Below, piece after piece: positions 1 to 9,449 of a stretch of DNA of 64,000 nt. The position numbers were made by a program, and so were the translations under genes. Under the pieces are notes generated by a model. The model was not told the origin of the DNA. It saw only the letters and a program-made list of their open reading frames with translations, and searched no databases. Source of the stretch: Tsukamurella sp. 8F (GTDB lineage: Bacteria; Actinomycetota; Actinomycetes; Mycobacteriales; Mycobacteriaceae); NCBI RefSeq assembly GCF_029167375.1, contig NZ_JARFTP010000014.1, positions 47,800-111,799 on the forward strand, read 5' to 3'. The number at the start of each line of letters is the position of its first letter. Position 1 is the stretch's first letter.

Positions 1-912
1 CGCGTGCGAGTCGTAGTCGGTTGGACGGGCGTCGAGTTCCTCGCGGAACCGGCTGACGACGAACAGCGCATAGTCGACGGCCAGGCCCAGCCCCAGGAGA
101 GTCACGACGTTGACGGACAGCGACGACACGTCCGTCATGTCGCCGATGAAGTGCAAGGCGGCCATCGCACCGAGCACTGCCACCACACCGACCATCAGCG
201 GCATGAGCGCCGCGACGACGCTGCCGAAGATCACCAGCGCGAGCAGCAGCACGAGTGGTATCGAGATGAGCTCGGCACGAAGCAGGTCGGCCTGCGTTAT
301 CTGATTGGACTCTTCGAACAGGGGATACGGCCCGGTCAGCTGGGTGCCGAGAGTTATCGCGGTCAGATACGGGCGCAGCTGCTGATAGCTGTCTGACAGG
401 GCTTTCGAGCCGTCGCCCCGAAGGGAGATCAACACCTGAACGGCGTGGCCGTCCGAGCTGACCATGGCCGGCGATCGGGTCGTGTAGTACGTGTCGACGG
501 CCGCGACGGCGTCCTTCGGGTACTTCGCGACCGTCTTGTCCACGGCGGCCCGGAAGGCACGGTCGTTCGCCGTCATCGTCGGGCTCGAGTAGACGGCGAC
601 GACGTCCACGGAGCGCGCGCCGAACACCGCACGCTCGGCCGCATTCTGCTGGCCGGACTCCGTCGCGGGCGTGGCGAAACCGCCGTCCGAGAACGTTGCG
701 GAGGCACCCGCGCCGACGACGGCTGCGGCGATCGTCAGCAGCAGACCTATGACGAGCACGGCCTTGCCGCCGTGGTCGAGCACCGTCGCCCACCGCCCGG
801 CGAGGCCGCGGCACAGCACGCTCAGGTCCGGGTCGGCTGCCGCACCCGACGTCGAGTCCGCGGCGGGCTGCCCCGTCGCTGGGCCCACACCGGCGTCCGC
901 CCGGTCTCGCAT
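1..912 (-). CDS. MmpL-family (RND) transporter, N-terminal part
   Basis: The first 304 codons of an MMPL/RND membrane transporter; the rest lies beyond the left edge. The frame starts with ATG at 912 behind GGGAGGAG. A cytoplasmic tail of about 45 residues is followed by one hydrophobic helix (KAVLVIGLLLTIAAAVVG), a large extracytoplasmic domain, then a run of membrane helices from about residue 210. The segment LGLAVDYALFVVSRFREEL (about residues 272-290) carries the Asp-Tyr pair that in MmpL proteins belongs to the proton-relay helix. Family members export lipids or siderophores across the inner membrane; the cargo cannot be told from this fragment. It diverges from the acyl-CoA synthetase gene, which would suit a lipid substrate, but that is inference. 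Confidence 0.9.
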   Translation of the reverse strand, partial: MRDRADAGVGPATGQPAADSTSGAAADPDLSVLCRGLAGRWATVLDHGGKAVLVIGLLLTIAAAVVGAGASATFSDGGFATPATESGQQNAAERAVFGARSVDVVAVYSSPTMTANDRAFRAAVDKTVAKYPKDAVAAVDTYYTTRSPAMVSSDGHAVQVLISLRGDGSKALSDSYQQLRPYLTAITLGTQLTGPYPLFEESNQITQADLLRAELISIPLVLLLALVIFGSVVAALMPLMVGVVAVLGAMAALHFIGDMTDVSSLSVNVVTLLGLGLAVDYALFVVSRFREELDARPTDYDSHA

Positions 913-1115
913 GCATCTCCTCCCGGCCGCGGCATCCGCCACGGCCTCAGCCGCTCGTGCAGCCATGGTAGGCGAGCGCGCCGCCGGATCCCGGTCTCCG
1001 CGCCGCGCGCCGCATCCGAGCTCGCGGTAGACGGCGTATCCGGCGAAAGCGGACGCGCGCGCCATCCACAGCCGAGATGATTGCGGGTGACACACCCGAC
1101 GACGAGGAGGCTCGC

Positions 1116-2690
1116 GTGCCCGTCATCCCACCCATGGACCTCGGCTCGTGGATCGGCCGCCGTGCCGCGTCGAGCGCACGCCGCCGGGCCGTCACCTATC
1201 AGGACCGGACCTGGACCTACGGCGAGTTCCTGGAGCGGATCGATCGACTCGCAGCCGAGTTGTCCGCCGGCGGGGTCGGGGTGGGCGACCGGGTCGGTTA
1301 CGTGGGCTTCAACCACCCCGACTTCCTCACAGCGATGTTCGCTGCGAGCCGGGTCGGGGCTGTCTTCGTGCCGATCAACTTCCGCCTGACGGGGCCCGAG
1401 TTCGAGTTCATCCTGTCGGACGCCGGAGTCCACACGCTGATCGCCGACGCCGACAGGGCAGCGGCCGTCGACCCGGTGCGGGCCACGGCGGGCGTGCGCC
1501 GAGCGATCGCGCTGACGCCGGTGGCGGGCTGGGAGACGCTCGACGACCTGATCGCAGCACGCGAACCGTTGGCCGAACCCGTCCACCCCGGCGCCGACGA
1601 CGTGGCCGTCGTCATGTACACGTCGGGCACAACGGGGCGCCCCAAGGGGGCCATGCTGACCCACGGGAATCTGTTCTGGAACAACATGAACTCCCTGCTC
1701 TCCCTCGACACGCTCTCGACGGACGTGTCGCTGGTCGTGGCGCCGATGTTCCACATCGGCGGGCTCAACGTCACCACGCTGCTCACCCTGCAGAAGGGCG
1801 GCGAGCTCGTCATCATGCCTGCGTTCGACCCGGCGGGCGCGCTCGAGCTGATAGCGAGGCACCGCGTCACGACGATGTTCGGGGTGCCGGCGATGTTCCT
1901 GTTCATGTCGCAGGTGCCGGGTTTCGCCGACGCCGACCTGTCGTCCGTGCGCAGCTTCGTCTGCGGCGGCGCGCCGGTCCCCGAGCCGCTGATCCGCATC
2001 TACAACGAACGGGGCGTGCCGTTCGCGCAGGGCTACGGCCTCACCGAGACGGCCCCGCTCGCGCTGGTCATGCGCACCGATGAGACCGCCGAGCGGATCG
2101 GCGCCGCCGGGCACGCGGTGCTGCCTCTCTCCGACGTCGCACTCCTGACTCCCGACGGTGCGCGAGTCGCCCCCGGCGAACGCGGCGAGGTGTGCGTGCG
2201 CGGGCCGCAGGTCACCGCGGGCTACTGGAATCGCCCGGACGCCACGGAGGCGGCGATCGATTCCGACGGCTGGTTCCACACCGGCGACGTGGGGCAGGCC
2301 GACGACGACGGATACGTCACCGTCGTCGACCGGGTCAAGGACATGGTGATCACGGGCGGCGAGAACGTGTACCCCGCCGAGGTCGAGTCCGTGCTGTACC
2401 GGCACCCCGCGGTCGCCGAGGTCGCGGTCATCGGCACGCCCGATGAGAAGTGGGGTGAGTCGGTCACCGCCGTCGTCGCCCTGAAGCCCGGGGCCCAGCT
2501 CACGCTCGAGGAGATCCGGGACTTCGCGAAGGACTCCCTCGCGGGGTACAAGCTCCCCCGCCGGCTCGACGTCGTCGACGCACTCCCCCGCAACCCGGCG
2601 GGCAAGGTGCTCAAGTTCCGGCTGCGGGAGGACGTTCGAGAACCGAGTGTGCAGGTCACCGCACCTCCCTCTTACGACGCGAATCAGTAA
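1116..2690 (+). CDS. Acyl-CoA synthetase (FadD-type, AMP-forming)
   Basis: Activates a carboxylic acid, probably a fatty acid, to its CoA thioester through an acyl-adenylate. The 524-residue protein has all ANL-superfamily motifs: P-loop YTSGTTGRPKGAMLTH (from residue 168), GYGLTE, WFHTGD (from residue 386, Asp ligand of the ribose) and the C-terminal catalytic lysine in RNPAGKVLK (about K497). The GTG at 1116 is chosen because GAGGAGG lies just ahead of it; an in-frame ATG at 1077 would add 13 residues and has no ribosome site. Chain-length preference is not readable. It is transcribed away from the MmpL gene and is followed by two sensor-domain genes that look unrelated. Confidence 0.92.
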   Translation: MPVIPPMDLGSWIGRRAASSARRRAVTYQDRTWTYGEFLERIDRLAAELSAGGVGVGDRVGYVGFNHPDFLTAMFAASRVGAVFVPINFRLTGPEFEFILSDAGVHTLIADADRAAAVDPVRATAGVRRAIALTPVAGWETLDDLIAAREPLAEPVHPGADDVAVVMYTSGTTGRPKGAMLTHGNLFWNNMNSLLSLDTLSTDVSLVVAPMFHIGGLNVTTLLTLQKGGELVIMPAFDPAGALELIARHRVTTMFGVPAMFLFMSQVPGFADADLSSVRSFVCGGAPVPEPLIRIYNERGVPFAQGYGLTETAPLALVMRTDETAERIGAAGHAVLPLSDVALLTPDGARVAPGERGEVCVRGPQVTAGYWNRPDATEAAIDSDGWFHTGDVGQADDDGYVTVVDRVKDMVITGGENVYPAEVESVLYRHPAVAEVAVIGTPDEKWGESVTAVVALKPGAQLTLEEIRDFAKDSLAGYKLPRRLDVVDALPRNPAGKVLKFRLREDVREPSVQVTAPPSYDANQ

Positions 2691-2757
2691 CGGCCAACCG
2701 TCCGACAAGCGCTGGTGGGTTAGGTTGACTGCGAACCTGGCGACGGAGGAGGGTGTC

Positions 2758-3717
2758 GTGACGAACGGGCCGCAGTGGGGTGCGCAGTACCCTGAGGGGC
2801 AGTATCCGGGCGGCCAGCAGTACTCGGGCGGCCAGCAGTATCCGGGCGGGCAGTACTCGGGCGGCCAGCAGTACCCCGACGGCCAGTACTCGGGCGGCCA
2901 GCAGTACGGGCAGGGCTATCAGGGCGGCGAGTACGGGCAGCACTACGGGGGCCCGCAGTACGGCGCGCAGCTGTACCAGGGCGGCCCGGGCGGGAGCGGC
3001 GGAGGGCGAAAGTACCTCGCGCTCCTCATCGGAGGCGCGGTAGTGATCGTGTTGGTCGTCATCGCCCTTGTGGTGGTGTTCGCGACGCGCGGCGGGGTGA
3101 GGTCCGACTCGGCCGCCGAGTCCGCTGCGGCAGCATCGAGTTCGGCGCCGAACATCAGGGTCGTGCCCTCGACCGTGATGCCCTCCGCCGCCGAGGTCAC
3201 GCAACTGACATTGCAACCGATGACCCTCGACGGCGACGTGTACACCTCTGTCATCTCGGATGCGGTGACGACGCCCGCGAATTGCGCGCTTGCACGCAGC
3301 ATCGCCACGACATCGGGGTGGGGCGACGCCGAATCGGTCGCCACGCAGGCCTACACCAACGGAACCGGTGACAACCTGCAGGGCAGTGCTTACACCGCCG
3401 CTGCCGTGTTCCCGACGCCGGCGGCGGCGAAGACGTCCCTGACCAAGGTCTCCGAGGCCGTGCACGGGTGCACGAGCTACACGGTCGTCAGCAACGGAAC
3501 CGCGTTCGCATGGAGCGTCTCGGATGCGAAGGACGGGGACGACTCGCTCGCGTGGGTCGTGACGCAGACCGACGCCTCGTCCTCCTGGAAGTGCTCCAAG
3601 GTGATCGAGGTGGTCGGGAACTTCGTCTCCTTCGCGCAACAATGCGCGTCCAACCCCGTAGACGGCCCCAAGCGCATGGCGGATCTCATCGTGCAGAAGG
3701 CCAAGGCCGCGAAGTAG
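2758..3717 (+). CDS. Membrane-anchored PknH-like sensor-domain protein, copy 1
   Basis: A 319-residue single-pass protein. Residues 1-83 are a low-complexity Gly/Gln/Tyr/Pro tail of repeated GGQQY and GGQYS units. Residues about 86-110 form one membrane helix (LALLIGGAVVIVLVVIALVVVF). The rest is extracytoplasmic and resembles the sensor domain of mycobacterial PknH, with four cysteines (in PANCAL, HGCTSY, WKCSK, QQCAS) in the positions that form two disulfides in that fold. There is no kinase domain, so it is a stand-alone sensor or ligand-binding protein. The GTG start follows GGAGGAGGG; a TAGGTT -10 element is at 2721. Copy 2 follows after 13 bases, giving a tandem duplication. Confidence 0.8.
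   Translation: MTNGPQWGAQYPEGQYPGGQQYSGGQQYPGGQYSGGQQYPDGQYSGGQQYGQGYQGGEYGQHYGGPQYGAQLYQGGPGGSGGGRKYLALLIGGAVVIVLVVIALVVVFATRGGVRSDSAAESAAAASSSAPNIRVVPSTVMPSAAEVTQLTLQPMTLDGDVYTSVISDAVTTPANCALARSIATTSGWGDAESVATQAYTNGTGDNLQGSAYTAAAVFPTPAAAKTSLTKVSEAVHGCTSYTVVSNGTAFAWSVSDAKDGDDSLAWVVTQTDASSSWKCSKVIEVVGNFVSFAQQCASNPVDGPKRMADLIVQKAKAAK
2797..2937 (+). repeat. Imperfect tandem repeat coding the GGQQY/GGQYS tail
   Basis: Near-identical 15-base units (cagtactcgggcggccag and variants with tatccg) are repeated about nine times in frame. They encode the disordered cytoplasmic tail of the first sensor-domain protein. The units keep the reading frame, so length change by slippage would alter the tail without breaking the gene. 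Confidence 0.7.
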
Positions 3718-3730
3718 CCGGGAGGCCACC

Positions 3731-4717
3731 ATGACGAACGACCCACGCTACGACCCCACGTGGACCCACCCGACTGCGCAACCGCCCGGCTCGCAGGGCC
3801 CCGCAGGCGGCCAGCACTCCGGACCCCACTACCCCGTCGCGGGCCAGCCCTCCGGACCCCACTACCCCCACGTGGGCCAGCCCTCCGGACCGAACCTTCC
3901 GGTGAGCGGTCAACCGCCGGGGCAGTGGCAGGCGACCGGCGACTGGCCGGGCTCGTGGCAACAGTCCGGCGGTTACGCCGTGCCGGGCGGCCCCGGCGGC
4001 GGAGGGCCCGGCAGGACGATCGCGATCGTCGCGGCGATCGTGGTCGGAACCATCGTCCTCGCAGGAGCTGTCGTGGCGACCGTGCTGTTCACGAGAGGCA
4101 GCGGCACCACGGCCGCGAGCTCGTCCGCCGCATCGACGAGCGAGACACCACTGCTGCGGGTAGTGCCGTCCACGGTGCTCCCCTCCGGCGACGAGATCTC
4201 CAGGATCACGCTGCAGACCATGAAGGCCGTCGCCGGTATGAACACACGTGCGGCGGCGGAGGCGAGTGCAACCCCCGACACGTGCAAGGTCTCAGTGACC
4301 CCGATGGCCCAGTCCGGTTGGGGAACAGCTCAATCCGTTGCGTGGCAGCCCTTCACGAATGGGACGTTCACAAGCTTCTCCTCGTCGGCCACGGTGGGCG
4401 CGGCCGTGTACCCGACGGTCGACGCCGCCAAGCAGGCGCTGGCCGCTATCGCATCGACGGTCGTCGGCTGTCCTACGTTCAATCAGACCGACGAGAACGG
4501 CAGCGGACGCTGGACCGCCACGGTCGAGGTGAACGACGCCACCCGCCTGAACTGGACCAACACCTCGGCCGACGCGAAAACGCTGTGGCGCTGCACCAAG
4601 TCGATGCGCATCGACCGCAACGTGCTGGCGCTCGGTACGAACTGCAGTCGGAACCCCGGCACCATCTCGGCCGACCTCGCCGACCTGGTCGTGCAGAAGG
4701 TCGACTCCGCGCGGTGA
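3731..4717 (+). CDS. Membrane-anchored PknH-like sensor-domain protein, copy 2
   Basis: A 328-residue paralogue of the preceding gene with the same design: a Pro/Gly/Gln-rich tail with three repeats of the type GQPSGPHYP, one membrane helix (about residues 97-120, TIAIVAAIVVGTIVLAGAVVATVLF) and a secreted domain with four matching cysteines (DTCKVS, VGCPTF, WRCTK, TNCSRN). Both proteins share a juxtamembrane IRVVPSTVMPS / LRVVPSTVLPS element, which shows common descent. The ATG follows GGGAGGCCACC. It converges on the SbcC-like gene with only 6 bases between. Role unknown; the PknH fold suggests binding of an external ligand. Confidence 0.8.
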   Translation: MTNDPRYDPTWTHPTAQPPGSQGPAGGQHSGPHYPVAGQPSGPHYPHVGQPSGPNLPVSGQPPGQWQATGDWPGSWQQSGGYAVPGGPGGGGPGRTIAIVAAIVVGTIVLAGAVVATVLFTRGSGTTAASSSAASTSETPLLRVVPSTVLPSGDEISRITLQTMKAVAGMNTRAAAEASATPDTCKVSVTPMAQSGWGTAQSVAWQPFTNGTFTSFSSSATVGAAVYPTVDAAKQALAAIASTVVGCPTFNQTDENGSGRWTATVEVNDATRLNWTNTSADAKTLWRCTKSMRIDRNVLALGTNCSRNPGTISADLADLVVQKVDSAR

Positions 4718-4723
4718 CCGCAG

Positions 4724-7369
4724 CTAAAGCTCTGCGCCGGGCACGTCGATCTCGGTGACGCCGTCTCGCCCGCGAAGCCCGGCGAATCGCTCTGCATCGC
4801 AACTGAACACGATAACCTGCGCATCGCGACCGGCGGCCGCGATCGCTTCGCACATCGCGGCCAGACGCTCCGGATCGCTGTGACCGAGCGCGTCGTCGAT
4901 GAGGACGGGGGCGCCGTCGTCCGCGTCCACGAGGCGCGCACACGCGAGGCGACTGAGGATGCCCAGCTGCTCCTGCGCGCCGCCGGACAGGGACGCGAAC
5001 GGAACGGTCACGCCGTCGACAGTGCGCGATGCGATCGCCAGGTCATCCCCCACAGTGATGGTCAGCCGATCACCGAACACGTTGCGCCCCAGGTATTCCA
5101 GTGCCTCCTGGAACGGCCTCTGCACCCGCGCGCGCTGCTCGTCGCGATGCCGTGCCAGGGTGCGGTGCAGCAGGTCCGCCGCCCGGGCACGGGCCGCCAC
5201 GGCGCTCAGGACCTCCCCGGCGACGGCGAGTTCGCGCTCGGCGGCGTCCGCGACATCCCGGCGGCCCTCCGAGCGGTACGAATCCAGCAGTCCCTCGGTG
5301 CGAGACAGCGCTCCACGCGCCTCCGCCTCGGCGAGCCGGGCGCGCTCGACACGACGCCCAGAACGGGTGAGCCGTTCGGCGAAACCGTCGAGATCAGCCG
5401 CGCGGGCCGCCTCATCGAGGCGGGCGTACTCGCTGTCGGCGGCTCGTGCCGTCTCGGCAGCGGCATCCGCGGAGGCCTCCAGCTCCTCGTCTGTGGCACG
5501 CTCGCGGTCTGCCGCCAGCTCAGCCGCGGCCGCGGAGAGCGTCTCGTCCAGCGCGGCCAGGTGCGCCGCGGCGACCTGCGCCTGCGTGTCGGCAGCACGC
5601 AGCTCCTTCTGGTGCTGCTCGAGGCCGGCGCCGGCCTGCTCGTAGGCCCGCCGGGCCGACAGCTCGTCGGCCACCGCCGCGAGGTGCCGTTGCTTCGCCT
5701 CGTCGATCGACACGTCGAGCGCCTCGCCGCCCGCGGCGGCCTCCAGCTCGGCAAGCAGCTCGCTCGTCTCGACGAGCTGTGCGCGCAACGCGTCGAGCTG
5801 ATCGTCACCGAGCGTCCGCGCCAGCTCGATTCGCGTCTCCTGCAGCTCGACCTCGAGCTGCAGGCGCGCCTCGTAGAGCTCGCGGATCTCGTCCGGCGAC
5901 GCCGCCCCTGCATCGCGGCACACGGCGCCGAGCTCGGCGGTCGCGGTCCGCAGCTCCTCCGAAGCGGCTGCGCTCTCCCCCCGCTGGCGGATCTCGATGT
6001 GCACGGCGCCGGGGACATCGATCACGGTTCCATCTCCCGCGACCAGCTCCACCGGCTCCTCACCGATCAGCCTGCCGTCCACCATGACGTCCCCGAACCC
6101 GAGGCGCTCCAGGCGCACGGTTGCGGCGAGCGCCGAGAACCTGGCCTGCGTGCGCTCGACGCGCTGCTCGGCGGCCTGTACCGCCTGCACCACCCGGCGG
6201 TCGACGACGATCTCCGACATCCGCGCACGGATCGCGCCGACCTCCTTCTCCAGCAACTCGGCAGCCTCGATCCGCTCGTGTAGCCGCTGGTAGCGGGACG
6301 CCTCGCGCGCGTAGTCGAATACGAACTGCGCCTGCGCCTTCCGCTCGCGCCGGTCCGCGGCCACCACACCCAGCTCGTCGACCGTGGTGGACATCCATGT
6401 CAGCTCGGCGGCGCGGACGTCGCGGTCGGCGAGTGCCCGGTCGCGCGCCGCGCGTAACTCGGCTCCGCGCGCCGCCGCGTCCTCGTGCCGGGACGCCAAG
6501 GCTCGGCGGGCCGCGAGCTCACGGTGCACGAGCCGCTCACGGTGCTCAGCGGTCTCCGCCGCGCTGCGGGCCTGCCGCAGCTCCGCGCGAAGCGCGGACA
6601 CACGCGTCTCCTCCTCGGTCAGCGCCGCATGCGCGGCCGCGGCGGACTCGGACTCTGCCACGACCTCCTCGAGCTGCGCCACCGCCTGCCGGTGCCGGGC
6701 GACGGCTGCGTCTACATCCGCCAGTGCGACGCGGGCGGCGTCGACCGCAGCCGTCGCGCCAGCCGCACGCGCGCGCGCCTGCGCCAGCTCGCCCGTCTCA
6801 CGGCCCGTGGGCGTGTAGTAGCGCGCACGCTCCGCGGCGACCGCATCGTAGAGCGACCCGTCGGCGTCGGCGTGCGCATCGTCGGGCGCCGCGGTGCGAC
6901 TCAGCGCACTGGCGAAAGCCGTGCTGTCGCGGAGCTCGGGTTGGCCGGGAGCGGGGCCCTGCAGGACGGTGAGCGCGGCGAGGAGGTCGGGGTCGACGTG
7001 GGTGTCGAGCACGGATCGCACCCAGCTCTCGGCACTGCCACCGGTCAGCTGCTGCGGCGCGGGTTCCGAAACCGTGAGCGTCGTGGCCGCCTTGCGGTAC
7101 CACCGCTTGGCGTAGACGAAGCGATAAGGGCCGACGGTGAGCTCGGCCTCCACCTCGGGCGCGACGTCCCTGTCCGCCGGCAGGACGGCCTCGACCCGCC
7201 GAGACTTCGAAGTCGACTTCACCTCCAGCAGCAGCCCGAGCGCCTCGAGCAGAGACGACTTACCGGCCTCGTTGGGGCCGGTCAGCAGGGTCACCCCGGT
7301 AGCGGCGAACTCGACCTCACGAGCCGCGACGCCGCGGAAGTCGGTGACCTTCAGCCGATGCAGTCTCAT
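4724..7369 (-). CDS. SbcC/Rad50-like ATPase without zinc hook
   Basis: An 881-residue ATPase built like SbcC/Rad50: N-terminal Walker A GPNEAGKS (residues 31-38), a long Ala/Glu/Arg-rich coiled-coil middle, then the signature LSGGAQEQ and Walker B VLIDDALGHSD near the C-terminus. It should work with the nuclease-like protein of the preceding gene in DNA end processing. Unlike classical SbcC it has no CxxC zinc hook at the coiled-coil apex; only isolated cysteines are present. It therefore resembles M. tuberculosis Rv1278 rather than true SbcC. ATG at 7369 overlaps the upstream stop codon (ATGA), so the two are translationally coupled. Confidence 0.85.
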   Translation of the reverse strand: MRLHRLKVTDFRGVAAREVEFAATGVTLLTGPNEAGKSSLLEALGLLLEVKSTSKSRRVEAVLPADRDVAPEVEAELTVGPYRFVYAKRWYRKAATTLTVSEPAPQQLTGGSAESWVRSVLDTHVDPDLLAALTVLQGPAPGQPELRDSTAFASALSRTAAPDDAHADADGSLYDAVAAERARYYTPTGRETGELAQARARAAGATAAVDAARVALADVDAAVARHRQAVAQLEEVVAESESAAAAHAALTEEETRVSALRAELRQARSAAETAEHRERLVHRELAARRALASRHEDAAARGAELRAARDRALADRDVRAAELTWMSTTVDELGVVAADRRERKAQAQFVFDYAREASRYQRLHERIEAAELLEKEVGAIRARMSEIVVDRRVVQAVQAAEQRVERTQARFSALAATVRLERLGFGDVMVDGRLIGEEPVELVAGDGTVIDVPGAVHIEIRQRGESAAASEELRTATAELGAVCRDAGAASPDEIRELYEARLQLEVELQETRIELARTLGDDQLDALRAQLVETSELLAELEAAAGGEALDVSIDEAKQRHLAAVADELSARRAYEQAGAGLEQHQKELRAADTQAQVAAAHLAALDETLSAAAAELAADRERATDEELEASADAAAETARAADSEYARLDEAARAADLDGFAERLTRSGRRVERARLAEAEARGALSRTEGLLDSYRSEGRRDVADAAERELAVAGEVLSAVAARARAADLLHRTLARHRDEQRARVQRPFQEALEYLGRNVFGDRLTITVGDDLAIASRTVDGVTVPFASLSGGAQEQLGILSRLACARLVDADDGAPVLIDDALGHSDPERLAAMCEAIAAAGRDAQVIVFSCDAERFAGLRGRDGVTEIDVPGAEL

Positions 7370-8508
7370 CGCGCGCCACCTCCTGCCAGCCGGTACAACA
7401 GCGCCAGCGCCGCGGACGCGTCCTCGGCGTCCGCGCCATGCCCACGGGCGATACCGGTCAGCTCGTCCGCCGACGCGGCGGCCGGACCGGTCAGCTCGAG
7501 CGCCGCGAACTCGTCGTGCCCCGGCAGCACCGCCAGATCCGTACGCTGCGGCCACGCTTCAACGGCCGCGAACCGAGCGCGCAGCGAGTCGAGCTCGCCG
7601 TCCAGCGCGGCCTTCGCCGCGAGATCCAGCGTGCCCGTGAAGGCCAGCTTGAGCACGGTCCGGTCCTTGTCCGGCAGCGCCGCGAGCTCGGCAGCGGCGC
7701 GCTCGACGTCCGCCGACGACCCGAGTGTCATCTCGCGCGAGCGGAATGCCCACGTACCCACCGGAATCGGCTCGGGCGTCACCATCCCGGAGTCGTCCAC
7801 CGTGTCGGTGTCCACCAGCAGGACCGAACCCGAGTCCGGCTCGATGTGGTCGAAGTTCGTGACCTCGGGCGCACCCGAATACCAGACGCCCGGCCGGACC
7901 TCGGTCACAGAGTGGCGGTCGCCCAGCGCGACGTACCGCAGACGGCCCGCGTCGATGGCAGCGCCCACAGCAGCCACGTCGATGAGCCGCTGATCGCGGT
8001 GCCCCACCGATAGGGTGCCACCGTGCCCCGCGGCGATCCGGACGACGCCACGTGCGGGCCGCGGCGCCGCCGCGAGCGCCTCCGTCAGCGGATCCGCCGA
8101 GGGATGCTTGCTGAACCAGGGGGCCGCAAGGATCTCTACGCCGTCCCGCACCGGGTGCACACCCGCGCTGTCGAGGACTACGACGTTGCCTGGCACGTGT
8201 CGGCGGAAGTGCTCGGACGTGTAGACCGACGCGGCGTCCAGTGGGTCGTGGTTGCCGGGCAACAGATAGACCGGGACCGGCAGATCGGCGATGCGGTCCA
8301 GGCTACGGGCGACGACCGCGGGGGCGAGCCGGTTGTCCTCGAACACGTCGCCACACACGAGCACGAACTCGGCTCCGTGGTGCGACGCGACCGTACCGAT
8401 CCGCGTGATCGCGTCCAGCCGCGCGTCCGTGTAGCGAGCCTGCGCGTCCGTGTCCAGGAAGTAGCGCGTCATGCCGAGCTGCCAGTCCGCCGTATGCACG
8501 AACCGCAT
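7366..8508 (-). CDS. SbcD-like metallophosphoesterase (DNA repair exonuclease)
   Basis: A 380-residue calcineurin-type phosphoesterase like SbcD/Mre11, the likely nuclease partner of the ATPase gene with which it overlaps by four bases. Metal-binding motifs are in order: HTADWQLG (D8), CGDVFEDN, LPGNHD, a GHGG element and ALGDRHS. The start is ATG at 8508 behind AAGGGAGGCGAC; 17 upstream codons are in frame but have no ribosome site and start with TTG. Gene order matches Rv1277-Rv1278. The 170 bases upstream, to the end of the SWIM gene, hold a TACCCT element near 8565 and nothing else recognisable. Confidence 0.87.
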   Translation of the reverse strand: MRFVHTADWQLGMTRYFLDTDAQARYTDARLDAITRIGTVASHHGAEFVLVCGDVFEDNRLAPAVVARSLDRIADLPVPVYLLPGNHDPLDAASVYTSEHFRRHVPGNVVVLDSAGVHPVRDGVEILAAPWFSKHPSADPLTEALAAAPRPARGVVRIAAGHGGTLSVGHRDQRLIDVAAVGAAIDAGRLRYVALGDRHSVTEVRPGVWYSGAPEVTNFDHIEPDSGSVLLVDTDTVDDSGMVTPEPIPVGTWAFRSREMTLGSSADVERAAAELAALPDKDRTVLKLAFTGTLDLAAKAALDGELDSLRARFAAVEAWPQRTDLAVLPGHDEFAALELTGPAAASADELTGIARGHGADAEDASAALALLYRLAGGGAR

Positions 8509-8678
8509 GTCGCCTCCCTTCGCCGCGGATCCGCCCCTCGGTCCGAATGTCTTTCCCAAAGGGTAGTGAGCCCCACCGACAGGTTTCGCATCCGCCGCGC
8601 CGACCTGCTGCGATGGCGTGTCGCCCGGGTCGCACGGCCGAATGCCGACGTGATACTCGGCGAGCCGCCGAGCGCCGG

Positions 8679-9449
8679 CTACGGGGAACGCGGCTCCCGG
8701 ATCCGTGCGTAGAGCTCGGCGAGTTCCTCGCTCGCCTGGACAAGATCGGTAGACCGGGTACCGGAGCGGCGCAGAGCGGTTCGCAGCACGGCGCCGTCGA
8801 GGAGCACGGGCGGGTCGACGGGGGCGGGCTCCGGCAGTGACGGCAGGTCGTAGCCGTCACCGTAGAACCCGCCCGCGTCCGCCTCCGCCGGCCCGGGCAC
8901 GGCCGGGGCGCGGGCGCCCGGCGGCCTGTCCCCCTGTCGCTCGCCCGTCGTCAGGCGCGCCACGAGGGACGACAACGGCACCCCGGCGAACTCCAGCACG
9001 AGTGCCGGGTCCGTGTCCATCGCGGCGGCGGCCTCGTAGGTCGCGGCGAGAGCGTGTGTGCAGGCTCCCGAGTCGTCCGGGCACGTGCACGATACGACGA
9101 CATCCGACGCCGATTCCGGCAGGACCAGGCCGCCCAGGGTTCTCCCGAGATCGCCGCGAGCCACGGCCATCACCTCCCCGGTCGCGTTCCGGCCCGCAAG
9201 CAGGGACAGAACGACTTCGGCATCGCCCGGTGCACGCTGCAGCGCGACGGCGAACGGATCGAGCTGTGTCCCCTGCACGGTCGCCGTGATGCCGGCGTCA
9301 CGCACCGCGACCCGGAAGACGTTGCGCTCGTTGTAGAGTCGCCGCGCGTATGTTACTTTTCGCCGCTCGGTTCGGTCCTCAGCCTGGCGGATCAGGATCC
9401 TGGTGTACCAGGTCCCACCCATCCGGCGCTGCCCCGCCTTCCTCGCCAT
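8679..9449 (-). CDS. SWIM zinc-finger protein, partner of SNF2 helicase
   Basis: A 256-residue protein whose centre has the SWIM signature C-x-C-x(n)-C-x-H in SCTCPDDSGACTHALA. SWIM domains bind zinc and act in DNA or protein contacts; in bacteria this type is regularly found beside a SNF2-family helicase, as here. ATG at 9449 lies directly after the TAG of the helicase gene, so translation is coupled. The C-terminal third is Pro/Gly-rich and then helical (ELAELYARIREP). A function in chromosome maintenance together with the helicase is inferred from the pairing; no enzyme activity is visible. Confidence 0.82.
   Translation of the reverse strand: MARKAGQRRMGGTWYTRILIRQAEDRTERRKVTYARRLYNERNVFRVAVRDAGITATVQGTQLDPFAVALQRAPGDAEVVLSLLAGRNATGEVMAVARGDLGRTLGGLVLPESASDVVVSCTCPDDSGACTHALAATYEAAAAMDTDPALVLEFAGVPLSSLVARLTTGERQGDRPPGARAPAVPGPAEADAGGFYGDGYDLPSLPEPAPVDPPVLLDGAVLRTALRRSGTRSTDLVQASEELAELYARIREPRSP

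Noticed and set aside
822..2708. A 628-codon open frame antisense to the acyl-CoA synthetase
   Set aside because: The opposite strand has all motifs of the synthetase; this frame has none and would also run through the promoter gap.
2797..2937. CRISPR-like repeats
   Set aside because: The units are contiguous in-frame coding repeats without spacers.
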